Shown here: positions 14,720-23,714 of the stretch, in pieces | Layout: each line of letters starts with the position of its first letter | Numbering within the stretch: position 1 is the stretch's first letter | Origin: a virus | Reading direction: 5' to 3' (one strand) | Length of the DNA stretch: 54,040 nucleotides | Virus record (IMG/VR): IMGVR_UViG_3300042869_000287 | Coordinates: 1 to 54,040 of that record | Position numbers and translations under genes: made by a program | Notes under the pieces: model-generated | What the model was told of the DNA's origin: nothing | Database searches by the model: none | The model's input: only the letters and a program-made list of their open reading frames with translations

Positions 14720-15778
14720 ATGAGTTTATTAGATAAAATTAAAAAGAACAGTACGATTAAAGACAGTGCTGTGCTCGCAACATCAAAGTTCTTTACCAAA
14801 AAGGATATGATTTCAACATCTATCCCAATGATAAACGTGGCGTTGTCGGGTCGTTTAGATGGTGGTCTAACCCCAGGTCTTACAATGTGGGCAGGTCCTT
14901 CTAAACACTTCAAGACTGCTTTCAGTTTGCTGATGGCCAAGTCTTACATGGACAAGTACCAAGATTCAGTAATGTTGTTTTATGATTCTGAGTTTGGTAC
15001 TCCACAGTCCTACTTTGATACATTTGGTATTGATACTGAACGTGTCTTACACACACCATTGACTGACATTGAGCAGTTGAAGTTTGACATTATGAAACAA
15101 CTTGAGGGGTTTGAACGTGGTGAGCATATTATTATTGTTATTGATTCTATTGGTAATCTTGCGTCTAAAAAGGAAGTAGATGATGCATTAGAAGGCAAGT
15201 CAGTTGCTGATATGTCACGTGCAAAACAAGTGAAGAGTTTGTTCCGTATGGTCACACCACACTTGTCACTCAAAGATATTCCAATGGTAGTTGTTAATCA
15301 CACCTACAAAGAAATTGGAATGTTCCCTAAAGACATTGTTGGTGGTGGCACAGGTAGTTACTATTCTGCCGACAACATCTTTATTCTTGGTCGCCAGCAA
15401 GAGAAGGATGGAACTGAATTAACTGGTTATAATTTTATTATCAATGTGGAGAAATCACGATATGTTAGGGAAAAATCCAAAATTCCTGTTTCTGTATCTT
15501 TTGATGGTGGCATTAGCAAGTGGTCTGGCTTACTTGATGTTGCTCTTGAATCTGGCCACGTAGTCAAACCATCCAATGGTTGGTATTCACGTGTCAACAA
15601 AGAAACTGGTGAAATTGAAGACAAGAAGTTCCGTGAAAAGGATACTAATACCGAAGAATTCTGGTCTAGTATGCTCGTCAATGAATCATTTAAAGAATCT
15701 GTAAGGAAGAAATATGAAATCGCTTTTGGCAACATTATGGGAGAAGATTTCAATACGGCAGAAGCAGAAGAAGCTTGA
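14720..15778 (+). CDS. uvsX: UvsX-like recombinase
   Basis: The 352-residue RecA-family protein has the UvsX-type Walker A GPSKHFKT near residues 59-66, a Walker B IIIVIDSIGNL near 134-144 and the L2-type region IVGGGTGSYYSADN. UvsX coats single strands and pairs them with homologous duplex, which drives recombination-dependent replication in T4. T4 UvsX is 391 residues. A strong AAAGGA site precedes the ATG. The acidic C-terminus is typical. The next gene starts 65 nt inside its 3' end. Confidence 0.95.
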   Translation: MSLLDKIKKNSTIKDSAVLATSKFFTKKDMISTSIPMINVALSGRLDGGLTPGLTMWAGPSKHFKTAFSLLMAKSYMDKYQDSVMLFYDSEFGTPQSYFDTFGIDTERVLHTPLTDIEQLKFDIMKQLEGFERGEHIIIVIDSIGNLASKKEVDDALEGKSVADMSRAKQVKSLFRMVTPHLSLKDIPMVVVNHTYKEIGMFPKDIVGGGTGSYYSADNIFILGRQQEKDGTELTGYNFIINVEKSRYVREKSKIPVSVSFDGGISKWSGLLDVALESGHVVKPSNGWYSRVNKETGEIEDKKFREKDTNTEEFWSSMLVNESFKESVRKKYEIAFGNIMGEDFNTAEAEEA

Positions 15779-16073
15779 GTACAAGTTTCTGAACTTACCT
15801 GAAGAAGACTCCACGATGGTAGAAATTACCGGTGGTAAGTATTCAGGTGTAGTATTCTCGTATGGTCATGTTAGATTTGAAGAAGGCGAATTAGGTCAAC
15901 TACAGTTTACCTATAACGTAAACAATCCAGGTCAACATGGCCATGCAAGCTTGCTAACTGACCAAGAATATCATACAATGATGGGAGAAATTCTCACAGA
16001 TATTATTATTAATCAAGAAAGCCATAATGAACAGACTAGAACACTCGATTCTAAAGAACCTGATTTACAATGA
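15714..16073 (+). CDS. conserved protein between uvsX and gp41
   Basis: The 119-residue product has a beta-rich core with EITGGKYSGVVFSYGHVRF and LQFTYNVNNPG, then a helix MGEILTDIIINQE. Similar genes lie between uvsX and gene 41 in aquatic T4-like phages; the T4 position is held by gene 40, but I see no clear gp40 similarity. It overlaps uvsX by 65 nt and gp41 by 47 nt. Start 15714 is supported by AAGGAAG just upstream; an internal ATG at 15815 is possible. Confidence 0.65.
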   Translation: MKSLLATLWEKISIRQKQKKLEYKFLNLPEEDSTMVEITGGKYSGVVFSYGHVRFEEGELGQLQFTYNVNNPGQHGHASLLTDQEYHTMMGEILTDIIINQESHNEQTRTLDSKEPDLQ

Positions 16074-17418
16074 AACGTTTGCTCGTAAAGTTTTGCCGTT
16101 TCTCCGTAACGATTATTTCTCTGACAATACCGAGAAAGTAGTTTACAAAGAAGTTGATGAGTTTATCAACAAGTACAATAGTCTACCGACACACGAAGCA
16201 CTCATCATTAATCTTACCGAGAGTAAGAAGTTAACTGAACAAGAAGTTCGTAATTCTATTGAGTTGTTACACAATATCAATCAGCATAAAGATGAACCAA
16301 CCGAAATGAAATGGTTGGTTGAACAGACTGAGAAGTTCTGTCAAGACAAAGCAATCTACAATGCCATCATGGAATCTGTATCGATTCTGGACGACAAAGG
16401 TGATAAGAAAGCCAAAGGCGAGATTCCAAAGATTCTTAGTGATGCCTTGGGTGTATCATTTGACCCTAATGTTGGTCACGATTACATTGATGACTTTTCA
16501 AATCGTTATGACCTGTATCACAAAGTTGAATCACGTGTTAAGTTTGACCTTGATATCTTCAATAAGATTACCAAAGGTGGTCTGCCAATTAAAACATTGA
16601 ATGTTGCACTTGCAGGCACTGGTGTTGGTAAGTCTTTGTTCATGTGTCACGTTGCTGCAAGTTGTTTATCTAATGCACAGAATGTTTTGTACATCACCAT
16701 GGAAATGGCTGAAGAAAAGATTGCTGAACGTATCGATGCCAACTTGTTGAATGTGACAATGGATGAACTACACGTAATGTCTAAGGATGATTATGTACGT
16801 AAGTTTGGTGTACTAAAGAACAAGACACAAGGCAAGTTAATCATCAAAGAGTATCCAACTGCCGCAGCCAATGCACTCCACTTCCGTGCTTTGTTGCAAG
16901 AGTTACAGTTGAAGAAAAGTTTTAAACCTGATATTATCTTTATCGACTATCTAAATATTTGTTCGTCTTCACGTATCAAACCTGGTGGTTCTGTTAACTC
17001 ATATACGTATATTAAATCGATTGCTGAAGAATTGCGTGGTCTTGCCGTTGAAGCAGGTCTGCCAATTGTAACTGCGACACAAACAACTAGGTCTGGTTTC
17101 ACCAACACCGATGTTGACTTGACGGACACAAGTGAATCGTTTGGTTTGCCTGCGACTGCCGACTTTATGTTTGCGTTGATTAGTACGGAAGAACTGCAAC
17201 AATTGAACCAGATTATGGTGAAACAATTGAAGAATCGTTATTCGGATCCTAGTGTATTCAAACGTTTCATTGTTGGTATTGATCGATCAAAGATGCGACT
17301 ATATGATACTGAACAATCTGCACAGACCGATATCTCCGATTCTGGTCAACCAGATAAACCACTAAGTACATTTGGTAATAGAGAACGTAGAAATAAATTT
17401 GACGGAATTAAAGTATGA
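16027..17418 (+). CDS. 41: replicative DnaB-type helicase (gp41-like)
   Basis: The 463-residue product (T4 gp41 is 475) has an N-terminal helical domain and a RecA-fold core with Walker A AGTGVGKSL near residues 196-204, YITMEMAEEKIAER after it, and Walker B IIFIDYLNI near 305-313. It unwinds the fork ahead of gp43 as a hexamer. The primase gp61 is not in this window. It overlaps the previous gene by 47 nt and the next by ATGA, so it is translationally coupled. Confidence 0.95.
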   Translation: MNRLEHSILKNLIYNETFARKVLPFLRNDYFSDNTEKVVYKEVDEFINKYNSLPTHEALIINLTESKKLTEQEVRNSIELLHNINQHKDEPTEMKWLVEQTEKFCQDKAIYNAIMESVSILDDKGDKKAKGEIPKILSDALGVSFDPNVGHDYIDDFSNRYDLYHKVESRVKFDLDIFNKITKGGLPIKTLNVALAGTGVGKSLFMCHVAASCLSNAQNVLYITMEMAEEKIAERIDANLLNVTMDELHVMSKDDYVRKFGVLKNKTQGKLIIKEYPTAAANALHFRALLQELQLKKSFKPDIIFIDYLNICSSSRIKPGGSVNSYTYIKSIAEELRGLAVEAGLPIVTATQTTRSGFTNTDVDLTDTSESFGLPATADFMFALISTEELQQLNQIMVKQLKNRYSDPSVFKRFIVGIDRSKMRLYDTEQSAQTDISDSGQPDKPLSTFGNRERRNKFDGIKV

Positions 17419-18530
17419 GTTTAACAGTAGAACAAGGTGCTTATGTTGCCAATGTATTCTCGGAGTATTTCGATAAGTTTGGCCGCATAGATGAATATAT
17501 GCGTGAACAGAAACTGGCAGCAATGTCAGAAAGACCATTCACGTTACCTGGATGTGGACCAGAAGAAGACTTGTTCTCCGACTTTACAATGTCACCGGCA
17601 GATATGCAATTTGAGGTTGTTGACTTGCCTCAAGATCGATGGGACATTTACCTTGATATGATATCGTCACATTCAAACATGACAAGTATACCCGGTCGTT
17701 GTCTACGATTGGCAATCTTAGAGAAGAAGTCTGGAAAGTGGTGTGGTTTCATTCGTCTTGGTTCTCCAGTCATCAACTGCAAGCCACGAAATCAAATGCT
17801 TGGACAAGTGTTTACGCAAGTCCAAGGCGGTGCTCAGAGGTTCAATCAATGTGCTGCGATGGGTTTTGTCATTGTACCTGCACAACCATTCGGGTATAAT
17901 TACCTTGGTGGCAAACTGTTGGCTGCGATTTGTACCTCACATGAAGTTCGTGAGATGCTGAACCAGAAATACAAGATGACAACCTGTTTGTTTGAGACTA
18001 CTAGTTTGTATGGTTCTTCTAAGGCAGTATCACAGTATGACGGCATGAAACCATTGATTCGTTTCAAAGGTCTTACTGATTCAGATTTCTTACCGATGTT
18101 ACATGGCCAAACTTATACCGACTTGAAGAACTATGTTGAAACAATCATTGGTGAACCTCTTGCACCAGAAGATGCATCATCACGTAAGTTAAAAATCTCT
18201 AATCATATCATATCATTAACTAAAGTGGCACTCAAAGGTACACCAGAAGGTGCCAAGTTTGCACAGACGATTGAGAATGCCAAGAATCTGAATGAACAGA
18301 AACGATACTTTATCTCCGATTATGGTTACAAGAACATGGTTGATTTTGTGAATGGTAAGACCGACAAGTTATTACCTGGTGAAAACTATGAGAAGTTTCA
18401 TTTAAACAACATCATTGAATGGTGGCGTAAGAAAGCCATCAATCGATTCGAGACATTGAAGACTGAAAATCGTATCAGGACTGAACAAGAAGTTTGGACC
18501 GGTGATAAAGTGCTTGACATTATTCGGTAA
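17415..18530 (+). CDS. conserved T4-like phage protein, possibly DUF4338/DruA-like
   Basis: The 371-residue product has a central block GRCLRLAILEKKSGKWCGF, then LGSPVIN, MGFVIVPAQPFG, NYLGGKLLAA and FETTSLYGSSKA. The order and spacing (GRxLRxAI, gW.Gx..lGSP, fxIvP...p.nlaS/GgklL, lETt...g) resemble DUF4338, the domain of DruA in the Druantia defence system; this is a judgement by eye. Close relatives are common in aquatic T4-like phages next to replication genes. It is coupled to gp41 by an ATGA overlap, which suggests a role in replication or repair, not defence. No catalytic residue is certain. Confidence 0.6.
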   Translation: MSLTVEQGAYVANVFSEYFDKFGRIDEYMREQKLAAMSERPFTLPGCGPEEDLFSDFTMSPADMQFEVVDLPQDRWDIYLDMISSHSNMTSIPGRCLRLAILEKKSGKWCGFIRLGSPVINCKPRNQMLGQVFTQVQGGAQRFNQCAAMGFVIVPAQPFGYNYLGGKLLAAICTSHEVREMLNQKYKMTTCLFETTSLYGSSKAVSQYDGMKPLIRFKGLTDSDFLPMLHGQTYTDLKNYVETIIGEPLAPEDASSRKLKISNHIISLTKVALKGTPEGAKFAQTIENAKNLNEQKRYFISDYGYKNMVDFVNGKTDKLLPGENYEKFHLNNIIEWWRKKAINRFETLKTENRIRTEQEVWTGDKVLDIIR

Positions 18531-18538
18531 CCTGGTAG

Positions 18539-18546
18539 GATAAATA
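18539..18546 (+). promoter_or_regulatory. late-promoter-like GATAAATA
   Basis: GATAAATA followed by CT matches seven of eight bases of the T4 late -10 sequence TATAAATA. It lies 23 nt before the next start codon, at the junction from replication to structural genes. Confidence 0.5.
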
Positions 18547-18567
18547 CTCCAAAAACACAGGAGTATT
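18543..18567 (+). promoter_or_regulatory. hairpin hiding the Shine-Dalgarno site of the next gene
   Basis: AATACTCC (18543-18550) pairs perfectly with GGAGTATT (18560-18567). The GGAG at 18560-18563 is the ribosome site for ATG 18569. A long read-through transcript would fold and hide it; a transcript starting within the 5' arm, from the late-like promoter that overlaps it, would not. Confidence 0.6.
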
Positions 18568-18568
18568 A

Positions 18569-19900
18569 ATGACACCAGCGGATTTGAAGAAAGATGCCGG
18601 CAAAGGACCATACAAAGGAATGCCACGTAGTCAGGTTATGAAAAGAAAAATTGTTGATGGTAAAGATTTTACTCTCAACAGTGGTGCTAAGGTTAAAGCT
18701 ACAAACTGGGACGAAAGTACACTAACATTATTTGTAGGTACCCGTAAAATTTCACTGAAAGAAATTAAAAAAGATCCTGATTTTGGTGGAGGTGGATCTG
18801 GTGCCGGTGCTGATGTTACTGCAATTGTGGAATGTGGCCAAGCATTGGTTTGTTCATTAGTATACAATGTATTGAAACGACCAATTGAATGGGAAGATTT
18901 AAAATTAGATTTGCTTGAAAAAGCAATGAGCTTTTGTGATTTGTCTGATAGTTTGGATGCTATCATTGAGAAATCACCACCTGAATGGGTGCAGTCATAT
19001 GTTAAGTCAGCAAACATTCTTTATAAGAATTACAAGATGAGTGGTTCGCCTGTGTACTTTCACCGAGGTTCAAAGTTTATGAATGAAGTGTATAGTAGCA
19101 AGAAAATTGTTTATGATAATGATAAAAAATCAAAAAATCCACAAGCTCCAGGTTCTTTTTCCGATGACAAATGGAACCCAGGTGATATTTGGATGACAAC
19201 ATTAAGAATTGTTCCTAAAATTAATAGTGAATCTTGGGCAGCATTGAACAAAGATATTTATGACTTAGCACGTGCTAAGAAGTTGGTTGGTGTATCTTTG
19301 AAAAAAGTCGGTTCTTCCGCACATATTGAAGAATACAATGCATTAAGTGTCAAACAAACCAAAGATTATAATTATGGAGGTTTTCGTGTAACATCTGCAT
19401 CTGAACGTGGTGCATTGCCACCATTTTTTAATTCAATTGACTTATACATGACTGTTGGTGATAAAGAGATTCAATTCCGTGCCACATCAGGCGAAGCAAG
19501 CTGGCAAGGTGAGATTAAAGGTGCAACTGCTGCAGGTGGTAAAATCGGCGGCGGTAACGTAAATTTCTATTTGAAAAAGTATACTGGTAAAGGCGTATTT
19601 GATAGGGAAGAAAAAGAAGTAATTAATTTTACAAAGTCGAAAGATTTTTTTCCAGAATTTTATAAGTTATATGAAAAACATTTTACTGGCAAAGTTTTAT
19701 CCTATGAGGATTTTGTTATTAATGCAAAACTGAAACAAAAAGAATCAGCTGGTTATTTGTTTTCTAAATATATTAATATGAAATTTATTGACATATTTTT
19801 AAGTGCTAATGCTGCGACAAGAAATAAAATTGCGACCGACTTTTTAAGATATGCAGCATCCAATACCGACCAAAGTTCATTTTTCGTAAAGATATCCTAA
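18569..19900 (+). CDS. large hypothetical phage protein
   Basis: The 443-residue product begins MTPADLKKDAGKGPYKGM and has a Gly-rich turn GGGGSGAGADV near residue 75, then mixed alpha/beta sequence with YFHRGSKFMNEVY, PGDIWMTTLRI and a Gly-rich loop GGKIGGGNVNF near 330. I recognise no family with certainty; related proteins appear in aquatic T4-like phages. It overlaps the next gene by TAATG. Its ribosome site lies in a hairpin and a late-like promoter precedes it, so late expression is likely. Confidence 0.65.
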   Translation: MTPADLKKDAGKGPYKGMPRSQVMKRKIVDGKDFTLNSGAKVKATNWDESTLTLFVGTRKISLKEIKKDPDFGGGGSGAGADVTAIVECGQALVCSLVYNVLKRPIEWEDLKLDLLEKAMSFCDLSDSLDAIIEKSPPEWVQSYVKSANILYKNYKMSGSPVYFHRGSKFMNEVYSSKKIVYDNDKKSKNPQAPGSFSDDKWNPGDIWMTTLRIVPKINSESWAALNKDIYDLARAKKLVGVSLKKVGSSAHIEEYNALSVKQTKDYNYGGFRVTSASERGALPPFFNSIDLYMTVGDKEIQFRATSGEASWQGEIKGATAAGGKIGGGNVNFYLKKYTGKGVFDREEKEVINFTKSKDFFPEFYKLYEKHFTGKVLSYEDFVINAKLKQKESAGYLFSKYINMKFIDIFLSANAATRNKIATDFLRYAASNTDQSSFFVKIS

Positions 19901-21132
19901 TGAAATTTTCAGAATTTATAACCGAATCAAAAAAAGAAGGTGCCAATCTTCACCTCGAGCACATTGAGGATGAGGTGTTGAATCGTGGTGTTGCCGGCAC
20001 ACGTGATGCAATTAACTTTCTGCAATCGTTACGTGATATGTTGGCAGGCAATTCGTCATCTAAAGTGAACGTCACAACAAAATGGGATGGTGCACCTGCA
20101 GTTTTCTGTGGTATCAATCCAGACAATGGCAAGTTCTTTGTTGGTACTAAAGGTGTCTTCAATGCAAACCCTAAGTTAAACTACACTGATGATGATATTG
20201 ATGTAAACCATCCAAGTGGTGGTTTGAATGCTAAACTTAAAGTTGCACTACGTTACCTGCCAAAACTAGGCATCAAAGGCGTTTTGCAAGGCGACATGAT
20301 GTTCTCTAAAGGTGATATCAATACACAAACGATTGATGGTGAAGAATACATTACGTTTCAACCGAATACGATTGTATATGCTGTACCATCAGATTCAAAA
20401 TTGGCCAGAGCAATGACTTCTGCACAGCTGGGTATTGTCTTTCACACTTCATACACAGGCAAAACATTCTCTGACATGAAGGCATCATTCAATATCGATA
20501 TCAATCACTTGACTTCAACTAAAGATGTTTGGTTCCGTGATGCATACTTTGTTGACGCATCTGGCACAGTCACATTCACAGAGCAAGAAACAAAGGTATT
20601 GACTTCACACCTGTCACTTGCAGGTGCAACATTCCAATCCATCAATGCACTAACACTTAATAGAATTGCCTCAAGTGAAGTAGTACTCACTTACATTAAG
20701 ACATTCAACAATACCAAAGTGCGTGAAGGTAAAGAGATTAGAGATACTACTGCACACACAAACGAATTGATCCGTTGGGTTGAGGCCAAGTTAAACAAAG
20801 ATATCTCTGATGCCAAGAAAGAAGAAACTAAACAGAAACGGATCAAAGAGAAGACTGAGATTATGCGTTTCTTCCGTGGTTCGGCAAGAGATTTAAAAAG
20901 TATTTTTGATTTGATGAACCATTTGGTGGCATCCAAGAATATGATTGTTAGTAAGTTACAACAAATGAAACAAGTAACAAATACATTCCTACGTACAGAT
21001 GATGGTTTCAAAGTCACTAATCCTGAGGGGTTTGTGGCCGTGGATAAATTGAAGGGTAATGCAGTTAAATTAATTGACCGATTAGAATTTGCTCATGCGA
21101 ACTTCAATGCCGCAAAGGCGTGGACTAAATAA
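19900..21132 (+). CDS. ligase-like KWDG protein with capsid-targeting-like N-terminus
   Basis: The 410-residue product starts MKFSEFITES, close to the capsid-targeting sequence of T4 internal protein III. Residues 61-64 are KWDG in VTTKWDGAPAVF, the KxDG motif that is adenylated in DNA/RNA ligases and capping enzymes; GVLQGDMMF near residue 128 could be the acidic motif that follows. A nucleotidyltransferase fold is therefore plausible but not proven, and later ligase motifs are hard to place. Related large proteins exist in aquatic T4-like phages with no known function. The C-terminal third is Lys-rich and helical. It overlaps the previous gene by one base. Confidence 0.65.
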   Translation: MKFSEFITESKKEGANLHLEHIEDEVLNRGVAGTRDAINFLQSLRDMLAGNSSSKVNVTTKWDGAPAVFCGINPDNGKFFVGTKGVFNANPKLNYTDDDIDVNHPSGGLNAKLKVALRYLPKLGIKGVLQGDMMFSKGDINTQTIDGEEYITFQPNTIVYAVPSDSKLARAMTSAQLGIVFHTSYTGKTFSDMKASFNIDINHLTSTKDVWFRDAYFVDASGTVTFTEQETKVLTSHLSLAGATFQSINALTLNRIASSEVVLTYIKTFNNTKVREGKEIRDTTAHTNELIRWVEAKLNKDISDAKKEETKQKRIKEKTEIMRFFRGSARDLKSIFDLMNHLVASKNMIVSKLQQMKQVTNTFLRTDDGFKVTNPEGFVAVDKLKGNAVKLIDRLEFAHANFNAAKAWTK

Positions 21133-21135
21133 GAT

Positions 21136-21708
21136 ATGACCACAAAAATAACACTAACTAATATCGATTCGACTGGTGACTATTCGGAACTGGTGGATGC
21201 AGCTTATAATACGGCCAATGCAGCTAGTTCTTATGCTAATTCGGCCTTTGCAGCTGCTAATAATTCCACAGACACTTGGGTTAGAAGTGCGGCCAATTCA
21301 GCTAGTTCATATGCCAACTCCGCTTACACTCAAGCGAACACCGGAACAACTAATGCTGCAACAGCAGACCAACGAGCAGTAACTTCTGGTGACTATGCTA
21401 ACTCAGCATACTCAACCGCAAATTCTGCTGGTGTATATGCCAATGCTGCATTTGCCAAGGCTAATACCGGTTCATCATCTGCTGGTATTACTTTTACTGC
21501 CAACTCTGGTGTTCCAACCACAGCCAACGTTGGTGACCAGTGGTGGTCAACTAATGATGACATACTTTACGAATATATAAATGATGGTACTTCAAACGTT
21601 TGGCTGGACATTTCATCTTCTGCCATAACAAGTACAGCTGTTGCATCTTCTTCATCTTCAACAAATAATGCAAGGTCTATGATTAATTCATATGTCTTTG
21701 GTTCTTAA
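21136..21708 (+). CDS. tail fibre protein with YANSAY repeats (cassette 1)
   Basis: The 190-residue product is built from short repeats of the form SYANSAY-x-x-ANT/AFAAAN, low in charge and rich in Ala, Asn, Ser and Thr, followed by VGDQWWSTNDDILYEY, a common end of phage fibre modules. Such repeats form trimeric beta or coiled shafts in phage fibres. It is the first gene of a three-gene cassette (with 21718 and 22073) that recurs at 23081-25300. The start lacks a clear Shine-Dalgarno site. Confidence 0.78.
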   Translation: MTTKITLTNIDSTGDYSELVDAAYNTANAASSYANSAFAAANNSTDTWVRSAANSASSYANSAYTQANTGTTNAATADQRAVTSGDYANSAYSTANSAGVYANAAFAKANTGSSSAGITFTANSGVPTTANVGDQWWSTNDDILYEYINDGTSNVWLDISSSAITSTAVASSSSSTNNARSMINSYVFGS

Positions 21709-21717
21709 GGAATAAAC

Positions 21718-22071
21718 ATGGCATTAAACCTAGCCAATACAGTAACGATAACTGCCAAGACGGCATTAGTCAACGTTACAACTGTTTCTGCAAACGTACT
21801 GAGTAACGCAACAAGCAGTGAACAGATTTACAAGATTAACACTATTATGTTTAATAACTATAGTTCTTCGGCTGCAAGTGCAAATGTGACAATCAATCGT
21901 AGTGCTGGTGATTTTTATGTTGCTAGACTTATAACGGTTCCTGCCAATTCAATACTAACAGTTATTGCCAAAGATAATGCAATTTACTTGGAAGAAGGTG
22001 ATACTCTGCAGGCTTATGTTTCTGCAAATTCAGCATTGCACTTAATTTCTGGTTACGAATTACTGAGTTAA
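21718..22071 (+). CDS. small beta structural protein (cassette 1)
   Basis: The 117-residue, Ser/Ala/Asn-rich protein looks all-beta and contains VPANSILTVIAKDN and YLEEGDTLQAY. The paralogue at 23715 has VPANSTLNVIDK and YLEEDQSLGA at the same places, and the protein at 25937 has the same general plan. They are likely virion proteins linking fibre shaft and adhesin, which is inference from position. Confidence 0.72.
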   Translation: MALNLANTVTITAKTALVNVTTVSANVLSNATSSEQIYKINTIMFNNYSSSAASANVTINRSAGDFYVARLITVPANSILTVIAKDNAIYLEEGDTLQAYVSANSALHLISGYELLS

Positions 22072-22072
22072 T

Positions 22073-23071
22073 ATGAGAACAAGATCAAATTACGGTGTAA
22101 CTGGGACTGCAATAACATTGTCTGTAGCTAGTACTGGTGGTTTTTTTAATTCAGAAGATTTGCGTTTAGGTAAATTAAATGGTGTTTGGCCACTATTAGC
22201 TACACCTACAATAGAATATCTTGTGGTTGCCGGTGGCGGTGGCGGTGGCGGTGGTGGAGCCGGCAATAGCTACGCCGGTGCTGGTGGTGGCGCAGGTGGT
22301 TATAGAACCGCAACTGGACTTTCAGTATCGGCCGGTTCTCCTATAACAGTGACAGTAGGTGCAGGAGGCAACGGAGGCGCCGCAGCTGCAGGTGCAACAG
22401 GTATAGGTAGCAACGGCAGCAATTCAGTATTTGGTTCTATTACTTCTACAGGTGGCGGCGGCGGTGGTGGCGGCGCATCCTACGCTGCGAGTTATCCTGC
22501 AGGTCCAGGTAGTAATGGAGGTAGCGGTGGTGGTTCCACTAATAGTACAAGTTATGGTCTAGGAAATACACCATCAACTAGTCCATCACAAGGCAATAAC
22601 GGAGGAGCAGGTAGTCCTAATTTTGGTCCAGCGGCAGGAGGAGGTGGTGCTGGGGCAGTTGCTGTGAATGTTATTGCTAACGGACCAGGTACAGCAGGTG
22701 GAGCCGGTGTTCAAAATGGTATAAGTGGATCAAATACATATTATGCCGGCGGAGGTGGTGGTGGCGCATACTCTAGCGGTAGCGGAGGCGCCGGCGGAAT
22801 TGGCGGTGGTGGAAGTGGTGGCAGCATTGTTGCTGGAACTAATAATCCTGGCAACGCTGCCACAGTAAATACAGGAGGCGGCGGTGGAGGTTCTTCAGGT
22901 GATGGCGGTGGTGTTGCGGCCATTGGTGGTTCTGGTGGTTCCGGTATCGTAATCATTCGTTACTTAGATTCATATCCAGCTGCCTTATTCACAACTGGAT
23001 CACCAACATATACAGTCGCCGGTGGTTACAGAGTATACAAATGGACCAGTTCAGGTTCAATAACTTTCTAA
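22073..23071 (+). CDS. glycine-rich tail adhesin (cassette 1)
   Basis: The 332-residue product has YLVVAGGGGGGGGG near residue 44 and a long body of Gly-rich stretches separated by short Asn/Ser/Thr segments, then a C-terminal GSPTYTVAGGYRVYKW and SSGSITF. Gly-rich sandwich domains form the receptor-binding tips of some T4-like phages (gp38-type adhesins), and variation between the Gly blocks changes host range. The shared C-terminus with the 24086 gene shows common origin. It starts one base after the previous stop. Confidence 0.75.
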   Translation: MRTRSNYGVTGTAITLSVASTGGFFNSEDLRLGKLNGVWPLLATPTIEYLVVAGGGGGGGGGAGNSYAGAGGGAGGYRTATGLSVSAGSPITVTVGAGGNGGAAAAGATGIGSNGSNSVFGSITSTGGGGGGGGASYAASYPAGPGSNGGSGGGSTNSTSYGLGNTPSTSPSQGNNGGAGSPNFGPAAGGGGAGAVAVNVIANGPGTAGGAGVQNGISGSNTYYAGGGGGGAYSSGSGGAGGIGGGGSGGSIVAGTNNPGNAATVNTGGGGGGSSGDGGGVAAIGGSGGSGIVIIRYLDSYPAALFTTGSPTYTVAGGYRVYKWTSSGSITF

Positions 23072-23080
23072 GAATAACAT

Positions 23081-23713
23081 ATGACTTTTCCAACAACACC
23101 AACAAACGGACAAACACTTTCTGTTAATGGTATTCTATACCAATACAGTACAACAAAGACTGCATGGACTGTTGTACCAAATACAGCATTCGCAATGACA
23201 ACAACTGGCGTTACTGTTGGAAGTTACACAAACACCAACATAACTGTTGATGCTCAAGGTCGTATTACAGTGGCAGCTAATGGTTCCAGTGGTGATCCTG
23301 CTGCTGGTTCATATGCTAACTCGGCTTACACTCAAGCAAATACCGCAACAACCAATGCTGCCACAGCCGATCAAAGAGCAGTAACTTCTGGTTCATATGC
23401 CAATGCAGCATACTCAACCGCAAACTCAGCTGGTGTATATGCCAATGCAGCCTTTGCAGCTGCCAATACCGGTGGTATTGATGCTTGGGTAAGAGATGCT
23501 GCCAATTCAGCTAGTTCATATGCCAATGCAGCATTTGCCACAGCTAACACTGGTGGTCCACCAACTGGTGTTACTGCTGGTTCTTACACATCAACAAATA
23601 TAACCGTAGATACTTATGGTAGAATAACTGCAGCTGCCAACGGATCATCCGGTGGTGGCGGTGGTGCTTCATCTGCTGCTTCTGTCGGTTACTCATTAAT
23701 ATTCGGAGGATAA
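23081..23713 (+). CDS. tail fibre protein with YANSAY repeats (cassette 2)
   Basis: The 210-residue product starts MTFPTTPTNGQTLSVNG and YQYSTTKTAWT, a common virion-attachment start in aquatic phages, then two copies of GVTxGSYTxTNITVDxxGRI flank a run of YANSAY/YANAAF repeats. It parallels the 21136 gene. The two flanking GRI blocks resemble the beta modules of trimeric fibres. Confidence 0.76.
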   Translation: MTFPTTPTNGQTLSVNGILYQYSTTKTAWTVVPNTAFAMTTTGVTVGSYTNTNITVDAQGRITVAANGSSGDPAAGSYANSAYTQANTATTNAATADQRAVTSGSYANAAYSTANSAGVYANAAFAAANTGGIDAWVRDAANSASSYANAAFATANTGGPPTGVTAGSYTSTNITVDTYGRITAAANGSSGGGGGASSAASVGYSLIFGG

Positions 23714-23714
23714 T

